Shown: positions 34,143-42,692, counted from the stretch's first letter. The stretch is DNA of 59,572 bases from Clostridia bacterium (GCA_017503105.1 JAFVTS010000005.1:1-59572), one strand, 5' to 3'. Notes: generated by a model not told the origin, from the letters alone. A program made the numbers and translations.

Positions 34143-37100
34143 ATGGAAAAGACGAAGAAAATCACCTTGGCATTTTTATCAATGCTTTTGGCAACAATGA
34201 TCGCCGCGGTGTTTCTGACCGAAAGCGCGGCAGAGCGAAAGACCGACGACGTTTACGCCGCCCGCCTTACGGCAGAAGAGAGCGAAACGGTCGTTCTCGG
34301 CGCGCCCTCGGGCAGCGGCATCGAGCATAACGAATACAGAATAATCGTAAGCTCCGACAGCTTTATGGTAGATATGGACTTCGCCGTTGAGTTCAGTGAC
34401 TATCTGAGAAAGCTCGGAACGCTCATACGCTATTCGATCGACACGAGAGCCGAGGATGATTTTGAAATACTCTTCGGTAACACGAACAGAGCTCTCTCCA
34501 AGGAGCTCGTCGATCTATGCAAGACATCTACTGCCAATGACGAGCTCGTATGGGGATATATGTTCCGTGACGGCAAGCTTGCCTTTGCGGCAAACTCAGA
34601 CGAGGCGTTCACCAGAGGTACGAAGGAATTCAAGGAACTCTTCTTCCCCGAGGACGGCGTGTTCACCGTGCCTTCCGATCTTATGAAGCTCTCGGTGCTT
34701 TCAAGAGCAGAATACGATGAAGAGGTAAGAATTGAAAACGAGCGTCTTGAAGCTGAAAAGGAAGCGGAAAGGCTGAAGTATATAGAAGAGCTGAAGGCTC
34801 TCATCTCAGGGTTCGAGCTCTCGCAGTTCGGCGACGTTTCTCTTGATACCTCAATGCCCGCGTCGCCTTACGGAAAGCCTAACTTATACCCTAACGCGGG
34901 CGAGCACCCGAGGCTTAACGTAACGTCGTATATGATCCCCCTTATCAACGAATTTTTTGACAGATACGAGGCGAAGTATTTGAAGGAAAAGTTCTATGCC
35001 TTCGCAAACTCGGATTATACGGGTATACTCCCTCCCGCAAAAGAGGTAACGGAAGGCAGAAAGGGCTTCCACAACGTAGACGAGTCGGGTCTTATGAAAA
35101 TAGAAGCGAGGGCGCTCGCCTATCTCCTCACAGGGGATGAAAAATACGGCTACGAGGCGATATACGCCATCAAGAATTACCTCACCACGCTTGACCTCAG
35201 GCAAATATACAGCGACCAATGCCGCGAGTTCGGAAGAACTATAATGTGCGCGGCAGAGGTATACGATTGGTGCTACGATCTTCTTTCTGACGCCGACAAG
35301 GAGCAGCTCATTCTCGGCATTACCGACATTTGCGCGGGCACGAACGAGATGGGACGCCAGATGGAGGTCGGCTACCCTCCTCTCGGTCAGGGCTCCGTTT
35401 CGGGTCACGGCTCGGAAAGACAGATATTGCGAGATTATTTCTCGGTCGCCGTCGCTATATACGACGAGGACCCCTCGTGGTACGAATTTGTCGCGGGCAG
35501 AATCTATAACGAGTACGTCCCCTTCAGAAACCACTATTATCAGTCGGGCACTTATCCTCAGGGTGTAAACCTCTACGCCGCGGGAAGACACAGCGCCGAC
35601 ACCTGGAGCGCGTGGATAATGCTCACCTCCGTCGGAGAGACCGCATACGATCCCGCACTCAGGAATATCGTAAAATCCTTCTACGCATACGAGCTTCCTG
35701 ACGGAACGTTCTTCGGCACGGGAGACTCGGGAAGAAACTCGGGCTCCACGAGGTTTAATACCTGTGCTTATCTTATGATGGGTCTTTTCGAAGACGATTA
35801 TCTTTATTCGTGGATATACAAGAACACTTCCGCTCTTAAAAGGATAAGCGCGTCAAACCTTGAGATGTCATATTCTCATATGGCGATACTTCTCTCGAAT
35901 TATTTTTCAGACCCGAATAACACCGTTGAACCGATATCAAGATATGACGGCGTCAGCGTCATATCCTACAACGGTTATCCAATAGGGCAGATGATCACGC
36001 GCTACGATTGGCAAAACGGAGCGGCAGCCGCGACCTTTATGAAAATAGGTGAGAGAACGACTGCAAACCACGAGCACGGTGACGCGGGCACCTTCCAGAT
36101 CTTCTACAAGGGGCTTTACACGGGCGAATCGGGTCTTTACGACAAATACGGCTCAACGCACTTCACCTTCTATCATCAGGCGACCGTCGCCCATAACGGA
36201 CTTCTCGTTTATAACGCCAACCTTTACGGCTCGGAAACGGACAGCGAAGGAGTTCCCGTCAACAATAAGAGATATTGGTATTCGGGCAGTCAGAGAGACC
36301 CCGGCGAATCCGGAGATCTTTGGGAATGGCTTAATGATGACGTTTACGACACAGGCTCGGTCACGGACGTCGAATACGGAATAAACGAAGACGCAACGGC
36401 GGATTACGCTTATCTTGCGGGGGACATTACCGCCGCTTACGATAAGCAGACCGTTGATTACGTCGGTCGCCGTATGTTCACCCTTTACACGGGCAACGAA
36501 GAGTTCCCGATGTACTTTATAGTCTACGACGCCATCACCTCGGATTCCGAAGAATACGAGAAGAGATTCCTTCTTCAAACGCCTACCGAGCCCGAAATCG
36601 ACGAGGTGGCAAAGACCGTTACGATAAAGGACAAAGAGGGCAAGCTCGTTCTTACCTCGCTCGTCGGAGCTGAGAGATTTGACGCCCTCGGCGGCACGGA
36701 CCGCACCTTCCTTATAAACGGCGTCAACTGCGAGGCCATAGGCGGCTCCGACGGTAACAATTGGGGTCGTGTGGAAATCGCCGCCCCCACGGGCGAGAAA
36801 ATGACCGAGATGCTGAACTTTATGTACGTTACGGATATCGGCAACGAGAACAAGACCGTTCCTACCCTCATTGAAAATGATAAGATCGTAGGAACGAGAG
36901 TGGAAAATACCGTCGTGCTTTTCGCGAAGGATCTCGACCCGAGCTGCGAGAGCTTTAACTTCACCACGGAAGGAAGCGGACTTGTCAGACACTTCATTAC
37001 GGGCGTGCACGGCGGCACGTGGCACGTCACGGTCGACGGAGTATCGGTCGCAACCGTTACGGCATCCGACGAAGGACACCTGCTCGACTTCTACGCTCCG

Positions 37101-40100
37101 TGCGGTAACGTCACGGTTCGCCCGGGCTCCGACGTTCCCCCCGCGAACGGCGGAAGGATAATCTACAACGTCTTCGGAGGACTCGTTCCCGACGACGCGC
37201 CCCTTACGTTTGAAATCGGCGTGCCCGTAACGCTTCCGACAAACATCGTCCGCGGAAGCGACATATTCATCGGCTGGTATTCACATCCCTCGTTGGCTGA
37301 CGAATATCTCATCACCGAGGTAAACGCCACCGAAAAGGGCAGATATAACGTTTACGCTAAATATAAGGCGTTCCCCGTGAACGAAAACTATGAATCCTCG
37401 GTAGTTAACCACGAGGTATCAAGTAAAACGGTAAACAAAATATCCTATAACGGCTCCGGAAAGGCAGGCTCAAAATTCGAAACCATCACAGAAAACGGCA
37501 ACTCATATCTCAGGATAACGAAGGGAACCAGCGACCCTGCAGTCAACGTCAGCAACGCTATTCCCGACTACATAGGGGTAGACACAAAGCTCACAATAAG
37601 GATAGACCTTGCCAAAGAGGCAGACACCCCCATATTCGCAAGCAATTGCCGTCTTCGTGCATCCAGCTCCGCGGACACGATCTCGATATTCAAAACCTCG
37701 GTTGACGGCTCCGTATTGCTTATGGGCAAGACCAAGGTGATGACGCTGACGGAAAGCTTCCAGACGCTTGCTATCACCATTGATTTTGAAGCGGGAACTA
37801 TGACCGCTTATGAAAAATACGGCAAAGAGATAGCTACTTCTACCTTCTCGCCTCCCACAGTTTCCGGTCTTACCGCGACGTCCGAATGGATGGGGACTCT
37901 CGTCTCTACCTTCAACTGGTATATGTCGGGTGCCGACGGAACGCTTCTCGTCGACAATTTGTACGTGTACGTCGGTGACTTTGTGCCCGACGTAGAGATA
38001 ATCCCCGAAGGAATGGGCAAAATAATCTACAACACGGGCGGCAATCCTCTCCCCTCAGACGCACCGATATATTACGAGATGGGAACGGTCACGGAGCTTC
38101 CGATCCTCACTTCCAACGTAGATGAGTTTATCGGTTGGTATACAAGCCCGAGCTTTGAGAAAGAAACGCTTATAAGTGCCATTCCCGAGGACGCCGAGGG
38201 CGAATTTGAGATCTTCGCAAGATGGCGCGGAATTTACATCAAAGAAGACTTCGAGGACGTAGGAGAGATCACCTTCACCGAAGAGATGGGCACCTTCGGT
38301 CAGATAGGTCTTAACGCAGGCACGTCTAAGGTAGGCGCGTCGGCAAGGACCGAAACCGATGAAAACGGAAACACCTATCTTGTCTTTATAAGAGGCGAGA
38401 ACGATCCCGCTCTGTACGTATCGGGAGGCATCGGTGATTTCGCAACGCCCGCTCATGCACTGACCGTAGAGCTCTCTATGGCTCTCGTTCCCGGAATGAG
38501 CGCGGCGAACATAGCTTACAGAATAAGAGCGAAGATAGACGGCAAAAATACTCATCTCATCCCCTTCGCGGTAGCTTTGGATGGCAAGGTGCTCCTTGGC
38601 GGAAAGTCCGATTACGTAATAACCGAGCTCACGGAAGAGTTCCAGACGGTCGCCGTTACGGTGAACTGGGACACCTCGACCTTCACGGCTTATCTTGACG
38701 GTGTGAAGGTCAAGGAGATGAAAGCCGATCTTTCGGTCTGCAATCTTGAATGGCTCTCCTCCGTCACGGGTGCTCTGAACTTCTACTCATCCAAGAGCGG
38801 CGAGGCTTTGAAGTTCGATAACTTCCTCGCTTACACCGACGTATATCCCGACAAGGGACTCGTCGCCCCCGAGGGCAAAGGTGCTATCACTTACGAAGCA
38901 GGCGGCGCTACGCTGCCGAGCGATGCCCCCATCTACTTTGACAAAAACGGCGGCACCGTGCTTCCCGTGCCCGTCAAGGACAGAGATGAATTCCTCGGCT
39001 GGTACACCGACCCCGAATTTTCCGAAGACAGTAAAATAAGCGTCATCCCCGCAACGGAGAACGACAGCATTACCGTCTACGCAAGATGGCGCGGAATTTA
39101 CATTAACGAAGACTTCGAGGACGTAGGAGAGATCTCCTACACCGAAGAGTCAGGAATGTTCGGTCAGGTAGGTCTTAGCTCGAGCGCGGGCAAGGTGGGC
39201 TCGTCAGCAAGGACCGAAACGGATGAAAACGGCAACACTTACCTCGTCTTTATAAGAGGCGAGAACGATCCCGCTCTGTACGTATCGGGAGGCATCGGTG
39301 ATTTCGCGTCCTCCAATCACGCCCTGACCGTAGAGCTTTCTATGGCTCTCGTTCCCGAGATGAGCGCGGCGAGCATAGCTTACAGAATAAGAGCGAAGAT
39401 AGACGGCAAAAATACTCATCTTAACGTCTTCTCGGTAACTTCGGAGGGCAAGGTTCTTCTTGGCGGAAAGTCCGAGTACGTAATAACCGAGCTCACGGAA
39501 GAGTTCCAGACGGTCGCCGTTACGGTGAACTGGGACACCTCGACGTTCACGGCTTATCTTGACGGTGTGAAGGTCCAGGAGATAGAAGTCGATCTTTCGT
39601 ATAATAATCTCGAATGGCTCTCATCCGTCACGAGTGCTATGAACTTCTGGTCAAACTCAGGCGGCGAGGCGTTGAAGTTCGATAACTTCCTCGCTTACAC
39701 CGACGTATATCCCGACAAAGGGCTCGTCGCCCCCGAGGGCAAGGGTGCTATCACTTACGAAGCAGGCGATGCTACTCTGCCGAGCGACGCCCCCATCTAC
39801 TTTGACAAAAACGGCGGCACCGTGCTTCCCGTGCCCGTCAAGGACAAAGATGAGTTCCTCGGCTGGTACACCGACCCCGAATTTTCCGAAGACAGTAAAA
39901 TAAGCGTCATCCCCGCGACGGAGGACGACAGCATTACCGTCTACGCAAGATGGCGCGGAATATTCATAAACCAAAACTTTGACAGTGCGGCAGACGCCGA
40001 ATACGTAGCCACCTCGGGCAAGATAGCAGGCGTATCCTTCAATCCCAAGGCGGGCGCTTCATTCAAGACCGCGACGGATGATTCGGGCAATAAGTACGTC

Positions 40101-40586
40101 GTTCTCGAAATAAATAACGAGAGCGCCGTCGACCCGCATTTGGGAATGTCGGGCAGCATCCCCGCTTTCTCGACCAAGAACAAGGCGCTTACTCTTGAGG
40201 CTTCCCTCTCGCTTAAAGAGGGCGCGTCTGCACTTGCGTGCTCTTACAGACTGCGCTCGCGTGTGGACGGTAAAAAGCTCGACCTTTATCTCTTCACGGT
40301 AGCGAAGGATGGAAGAGTACTTCTCGGACAAAACGGCGCTGCAATATGTACGCTGAGCTCCGAGGAATTTACCGACATCGCGGTAAGCGTTAATTGGGAT
40401 ACGGGGCTTCTTACGGGCTACGTAAACGGAACCCCCGTGGCAAGTGCCGAATTTGACACACAGACCAGAGGTCTTGACTGGCTCGCGGGTGTTTCTAACA
40501 TTATGTACTTCTATGCGTACGGCAGTGAGGGCGCTATTATGATAGACGACCTCTTTGCCTACACGGATGAATACTCAGCAAAGTAA
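34143..40586 (+). CDS. Giant secreted heparinase II/III-like polysaccharide lyase 4
   Basis: 2,147 aa. Signal peptide (about 1-30, ending near E-S-A-A-E), helper domain with E-I-L-F-G-N-T-N-R, charged helix, and heparinase II/III unit with H-G-S-E (His422, Glu425), G-T-Y-P-Q-G (Tyr471), N-H-E-H-G-D-A-G (His643) and V-A-H-N-G-L-L-V. The tail contains four InlB-B repeats (about 1003, 1291, 1579, 1867) alternating with four lectin-like domains; the unit at residues 1362-1649 is repeated at 1650-1937 with about 40 differences in 288 residues by my count. AGAGGTACGT precedes the ATG. It is the last of the four-gene array and is closed by a strong terminator. As in the others, no LPxTG, SLH or dockerin is visible, so the protein is either released or held by its lectin-like modules. 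Confidence 0.87.
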   Translation: MEKTKKITLAFLSMLLATMIAAVFLTESAAERKTDDVYAARLTAEESETVVLGAPSGSGIEHNEYRIIVSSDSFMVDMDFAVEFSDYLRKLGTLIRYSIDTRAEDDFEILFGNTNRALSKELVDLCKTSTANDELVWGYMFRDGKLAFAANSDEAFTRGTKEFKELFFPEDGVFTVPSDLMKLSVLSRAEYDEEVRIENERLEAEKEAERLKYIEELKALISGFELSQFGDVSLDTSMPASPYGKPNLYPNAGEHPRLNVTSYMIPLINEFFDRYEAKYLKEKFYAFANSDYTGILPPAKEVTEGRKGFHNVDESGLMKIEARALAYLLTGDEKYGYEAIYAIKNYLTTLDLRQIYSDQCREFGRTIMCAAEVYDWCYDLLSDADKEQLILGITDICAGTNEMGRQMEVGYPPLGQGSVSGHGSERQILRDYFSVAVAIYDEDPSWYEFVAGRIYNEYVPFRNHYYQSGTYPQGVNLYAAGRHSADTWSAWIMLTSVGETAYDPALRNIVKSFYAYELPDGTFFGTGDSGRNSGSTRFNTCAYLMMGLFEDDYLYSWIYKNTSALKRISASNLEMSYSHMAILLSNYFSDPNNTVEPISRYDGVSVISYNGYPIGQMITRYDWQNGAAAATFMKIGERTTANHEHGDAGTFQIFYKGLYTGESGLYDKYGSTHFTFYHQATVAHNGLLVYNANLYGSETDSEGVPVNNKRYWYSGSQRDPGESGDLWEWLNDDVYDTGSVTDVEYGINEDATADYAYLAGDITAAYDKQTVDYVGRRMFTLYTGNEEFPMYFIVYDAITSDSEEYEKRFLLQTPTEPEIDEVAKTVTIKDKEGKLVLTSLVGAERFDALGGTDRTFLINGVNCEAIGGSDGNNWGRVEIAAPTGEKMTEMLNFMYVTDIGNENKTVPTLIENDKIVGTRVENTVVLFAKDLDPSCESFNFTTEGSGLVRHFITGVHGGTWHVTVDGVSVATVTASDEGHLLDFYAPCGNVTVRPGSDVPPANGGRIIYNVFGGLVPDDAPLTFEIGVPVTLPTNIVRGSDIFIGWYSHPSLADEYLITEVNATEKGRYNVYAKYKAFPVNENYESSVVNHEVSSKTVNKISYNGSGKAGSKFETITENGNSYLRITKGTSDPAVNVSNAIPDYIGVDTKLTIRIDLAKEADTPIFASNCRLRASSSADTISIFKTSVDGSVLLMGKTKVMTLTESFQTLAITIDFEAGTMTAYEKYGKEIATSTFSPPTVSGLTATSEWMGTLVSTFNWYMSGADGTLLVDNLYVYVGDFVPDVEIIPEGMGKIIYNTGGNPLPSDAPIYYEMGTVTELPILTSNVDEFIGWYTSPSFEKETLISAIPEDAEGEFEIFARWRGIYIKEDFEDVGEITFTEEMGTFGQIGLNAGTSKVGASARTETDENGNTYLVFIRGENDPALYVSGGIGDFATPAHALTVELSMALVPGMSAANIAYRIRAKIDGKNTHLIPFAVALDGKVLLGGKSDYVITELTEEFQTVAVTVNWDTSTFTAYLDGVKVKEMKADLSVCNLEWLSSVTGALNFYSSKSGEALKFDNFLAYTDVYPDKGLVAPEGKGAITYEAGGATLPSDAPIYFDKNGGTVLPVPVKDRDEFLGWYTDPEFSEDSKISVIPATENDSITVYARWRGIYINEDFEDVGEISYTEESGMFGQVGLSSSAGKVGSSARTETDENGNTYLVFIRGENDPALYVSGGIGDFASSNHALTVELSMALVPEMSAASIAYRIRAKIDGKNTHLNVFSVTSEGKVLLGGKSEYVITELTEEFQTVAVTVNWDTSTFTAYLDGVKVQEIEVDLSYNNLEWLSSVTSAMNFWSNSGGEALKFDNFLAYTDVYPDKGLVAPEGKGAITYEAGDATLPSDAPIYFDKNGGTVLPVPVKDKDEFLGWYTDPEFSEDSKISVIPATEDDSITVYARWRGIFINQNFDSAADAEYVATSGKIAGVSFNPKAGASFKTATDDSGNKYVVLEINNESAVDPHLGMSGSIPAFSTKNKALTLEASLSLKEGASALACSYRLRSRVDGKKLDLYLFTVAKDGRVLLGQNGAAICTLSSEEFTDIAVSVNWDTGLLTGYVNGTPVASAEFDTQTRGLDWLAGVSNIMYFYAYGSEGAIMIDDLFAYTDEYSAK
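38226..39953 (+). repeat. Two tandem 864-bp repeats inside lyase gene 4
   Basis: The segment starting CGCGGAATTTACAT at 38226 starts again at 39090, and a third, diverged unit starts at 39954. Spacing is exactly 864 bp (288 codons) both times, and long stretches of the first two copies are identical at DNA level. Each unit encodes one lectin-like domain plus one InlB-B repeat. Confidence 0.95.
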
Positions 40587-40597
40587 AAACAAAAACC

Positions 40598-40627
40598 GAG
40601 TACCCGAGTTTTCGGGTACTCTTTTTT
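40598..40627 (+). terminator. Terminator behind lyase gene 4
   Basis: GAGTACCCGA and TCGGGTACTC form a 10-bp stem followed by TTTTTTT. Confidence 0.95.
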
Positions 40628-40693
40628 TCCTTATGAATAAAACGGGGGTTTTTGGCATATCATTATTACAAAAACAAGCAAAAGGAGCAATTT

Positions 40694-41266
40694 ATGGAAA
40701 AAGCAATAAAAAGCTTAAAAGAGCGCGTTTTTGCAATATGGGACGACCCGTGTGCTATTTTTTCGGTTTTCGGTTTTGTGTTCACCTCGCTTGCGGGGAC
40801 GCTTTTGCACTTTCTGCCCGACGTTGCGGATAACACTCTCGTCCGTCTTATAGCCCCCGTCAACGAGAGCGTGTGGGAGCACCTGAAGCTCATTTTCTAT
40901 CCTTATCTTATTTTTATGATTGCGGAATATTTCGCCTACGGAAAAGAAACGCGCGGCTTCCTTGGCGCAAAGATAAGAGGCATTCTTCTCGGCGAGGGGG
41001 TCATCGTCACCGTGCACTATCTCGTTTCGGGCGTGATCGGCAAAGACGTCGCGTGGGTCGATATTACGCTCTTCTTCGTAGGGACTCTCGTCGCGTACCT
41101 CCTCCCGTATCTTATGATAAAAAGAGGAAAAGCCGACGAGTTTTCGGGAGCTAAGGCAGCCGCGATTTTCATTCTTCATATAGTGCTCTTCTCCGTTTTC
41201 ACCTTTATGACGCCAAAGCTCGGAATTTTCCTCGACCCACAGACACTCACCTACGGTATAAGCTGA
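40694..41266 (+). CDS. DUF6512-family membrane protein
   Basis: A 190-aa polytopic membrane protein with about six hydrophobic segments. The stretch A-G-T-L-L-H-F...A-P-V-N-E-S-V-W-E-H-L-K-L-I-F-Y-P matches what I remember of the DUF6512 family, small Firmicutes inner-membrane proteins of unknown function. AAGGAG lies 6 nt upstream of the ATG at 40694, so the longer reading to 40652 is not preferred. It stands between two strong terminators and is probably a single-gene unit. Nothing links it to the lyase array other than position. Confidence 0.8.
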   Translation: MEKAIKSLKERVFAIWDDPCAIFSVFGFVFTSLAGTLLHFLPDVADNTLVRLIAPVNESVWEHLKLIFYPYLIFMIAEYFAYGKETRGFLGAKIRGILLGEGVIVTVHYLVSGVIGKDVAWVDITLFFVGTLVAYLLPYLMIKRGKADEFSGAKAAAIFILHIVLFSVFTFMTPKLGIFLDPQTLTYGIS

Positions 41267-41277
41267 TTTTTCGTTTT

Positions 41278-41310
41278 AAGCCCGAAAGTTCTTGACTTTC
41301 GGGCTTTTTT
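41278..41310 (+). terminator. Terminator behind the DUF6512 gene
   Basis: AAGCCCGAAAGT and ACTTTCGGGCTT form a perfect 12-bp stem, loop TCTTG, followed by TTTT. Its right arm overlaps the -35 of the next gene's promoter. Confidence 0.9.
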
Positions 41311-41320
41311 AGTTTATAAT
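41292..41320 (+). promoter_or_regulatory. Promoter of the isomerase/epimerase gene, overlapping a terminator
   Basis: TTGACT (41292-41297) and TATAAT (41315-41320) are separated by 17 nt. The -35 lies in the loop and right arm of the preceding terminator hairpin. Confidence 0.8.
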
Positions 41321-41359
41321 ACAAGAGAATCAACTTTTCATAAGAAAGGGTTTATCGAA

Positions 41360-42088
41360 ATGACGGAATACGGACTTCAACTTTACAGCGTAAGAGATAT
41401 TACGAAAAACGATCTTGACGGCGCGCTTAAAAAGGTTGCCGCGCTCGGATACACTTACGTCGAGTTTGCAGGCTTCTTCGGACACTCGGCAGACGAGGTC
41501 AAGGCAATGCTCGACAGGCACGGACTTAAAATCTCGGGCACGCACTCTCCTTGGGAAGACCTCAGACCCACGAAGATCTTTGAAACGATAGCTTATCATA
41601 AGGCTATCGGAAACCCCTATTACATAGTTCCCGGCGCGGATCTTTCCACTCTTGAGAAGATCGAGGAGTTTTGCGCTGTAATGAACTTCGCGAAGCCCAT
41701 TCTTGCGGCAGAGGGAATAAAGCTCGGCTACCACAACCATTCAGGCGAGTTTAAGGTAATGCCTTGGGGCTCGACCATTCACTCGGAGCTTGAGAGAAGA
41801 ACGGACATCGACTTTGAGCTTGACACCTATTGGCTCTTCAACGCGGAGGTAGACCCCATCGCGACAATGGAAAAGCTGCGTGACAGACTTCACGTCATAC
41901 ACCTGAAGGACGGCTTCCTCGGCGGCAAGGGCAAGGCTCTCGGCGAGGGCGACGCACCCGTAAAGGCGGTACGCGAGAAGGCTCTTGAGATGGGGCTTAC
42001 TATGGTCGTTGAGAGTGAAACTCTCGATCCTACGGGAATCGAAGAGGTCGAAAGATGCATCAAGTATCTCAGAACTCTTGAGGACTGA
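41360..42088 (+). CDS. Sugar phosphate isomerase/epimerase-like TIM-barrel protein
   Basis: A 242-aa member of the xylose isomerase-like (AP endonuclease 2) TIM-barrel superfamily. Visible motifs are G-L-Q-L-Y-S-V-R-D at the start, I-S-G-T-H-S-P-W, G-Y-H-N-H-S-G-E-F, F-E-L-D-T-Y-W, V-I-H-L-K-D-G and V-V-E-S-E. The His, Glu and Asp residues in these motifs form the usual divalent-metal site. Members isomerise or epimerise sugars or inositols; many are also found beside catabolic operons with unknown substrates. There is no signal peptide. AAGAAAGGG precedes the ATG. It could process monosaccharides released by the neighbouring lyases, but that is inference. Confidence 0.85.
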   Translation: MTEYGLQLYSVRDITKNDLDGALKKVAALGYTYVEFAGFFGHSADEVKAMLDRHGLKISGTHSPWEDLRPTKIFETIAYHKAIGNPYYIVPGADLSTLEKIEEFCAVMNFAKPILAAEGIKLGYHNHSGEFKVMPWGSTIHSELERRTDIDFELDTYWLFNAEVDPIATMEKLRDRLHVIHLKDGFLGGKGKALGEGDAPVKAVREKALEMGLTMVVESETLDPTGIEEVERCIKYLRTLED

Positions 42089-42175
42089 TAGAATAAACGC
42101 ACGAAAAAAGCAGACAGAGCCAATGAAACGTGCTCTTGAGGACAGTTTTAAGAATATGTTACCTACCGACAAGAG

Positions 42176-42216
42176 AAGGACAGAGAGTGTTTTTACACAC
42201 TCTCCGTCCTTTTTTC
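42176..42216 (+). terminator. Terminator behind the isomerase/epimerase gene
   Basis: AAGGACAGAGAGTGT and ACACTCTCCGTCCTT form a 15-bp stem with one mismatch, followed by TTTTTC. Confidence 0.9.
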
Positions 42217-42278
42217 TTTGCAATTGCTGAGCTGATTAAAGACATCAAGTTTTGTCTTTATTAAATTCTCAAGCTTTA

Positions 42279-42307
42279 TTGACAAATCAACAGAAATGTG
42301 ATAGAAT
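42279..42307 (+). promoter_or_regulatory. Strong promoter of the structured leader RNA
   Basis: TTGACA (42279-42284) and TAGAAT (42302-42307) are exactly 17 nt apart. Transcription would start about 42313-42315, at the first base of the long hairpin. Confidence 0.85.
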
Positions 42308-42313
42308 ATTCTC

Positions 42314-42467
42314 GTCACACAATCTAATATTTTTTCGTGTTAGTGGGAAACTACCCTTGGTAAAAGGTGTTTCCTTTTTCCTCATACCCACTAACACTGG
42401 CGAGAGATTGTGTGACAACAATGAAGGAACACTTTTTCGGTGCGTTCCTTCGTGGGGCGCACTTTTT
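42314..42467 (+). ncRNA. Candidate structured leader RNA / regulatory RNA
   Basis: A nested hairpin: GTCACACAATCT (42314-42325) pairs with AGATTGTGTGAC (42405-42416), and inside it GTGTTAGTGGG (42337-42347) pairs with CCCACTAACAC (42387-42397), with a further small G/A-rich hairpin at the tip. Downstream, GAAGGAAC (42423-42430) can pair with GTTCCTTC (42444-42451), while GTGCG (42440-42444) can pair with CGCAC (42458-42462) followed by TTTTT. These two cannot both form as simple hairpins, so this may be an attenuator or a pseudoknot. It precedes a small Cys-rich gene. I do not recognise it as a known riboswitch, 6S, SRP or tmRNA. It may be a leader or a stand-alone RNA. Confidence 0.6.
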
Positions 42468-42485
42468 ATATGCTGAGGGAAATAT

Positions 42486-42692
42486 ATGAACAATACTGAT
42501 ATACCAAGAAAGATAATAGATATTACCGGCACAGAACTTACGCCCGGAAAGCCTGCCGTTTGTCTTGGCAACGGAGAGCAAGGCTTTGAATGCTGTTGCG
42601 ACGAATGTGACTTCTTTTTGCTTTGTTTCCCCGAATTTGATTCAAAAAGTGAAACAATTAACAAAACAGAAATCCCCCAGACCTTACTATGA
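42486..42692 (+). CDS. Small cysteine-rich protein
   Basis: A 68-aa protein with the core P-A-V-C-L-G-N-G-E, then E-C-C-C-D-E-C-D-F-F-L-L-C-F-P-E-F-D (six Cys in all, at about 26, 36, 37, 38, 41 and 47), which looks like a metal-binding or redox knot. GAGGG lies 6 nt before the ATG. No signal peptide is present. The composition and ribosome site support a real gene; I have a vague memory of similar short proteins in gut Clostridia but no name or function. It is preceded by the structured leader at 42314-42467, which may control it. Confidence 0.6.
   Translation: MNNTDIPRKIIDITGTELTPGKPAVCLGNGEQGFECCCDECDFFLLCFPEFDSKSETINKTEIPQTLL

Larger units (their letters stand above)
42089..42485. other. 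Intergenic region with terminator, promoter and structured leader
   Basis: In order it holds a terminator for the isomerase gene (42176-42216), a small hairpin TAAAGACA/TGTCTTTA (42237-42260), a promoter (42279-42307), a nested hairpin (42314-42416) and two competing short hairpins (42423-42467) before the ribosome site of the Cys-rich small gene. Confidence 0.75.

Noticed and set aside
14644-40586. Classification as a Bacteroidetes-type polysaccharide utilisation locus
   Set aside because: No SusC/SusD-like genes, and the promoters, ribosome sites and repeat types are those of Gram-positive Clostridia.
40560-40586. Sortase or dockerin anchor at the ends of the lyases
   Set aside because: None of the four C-termini has LPxTG-hydrophobic-basic tails, SLH modules or duplicated dockerin calcium loops.
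42314-42416. Inverted repeats as possible ends of a small insertion element
   Set aside because: No target-site duplication, no transposase, and the left arm coincides with the expected transcription start of a good promoter; an RNA structure explains it better, though a decayed element is not excluded.
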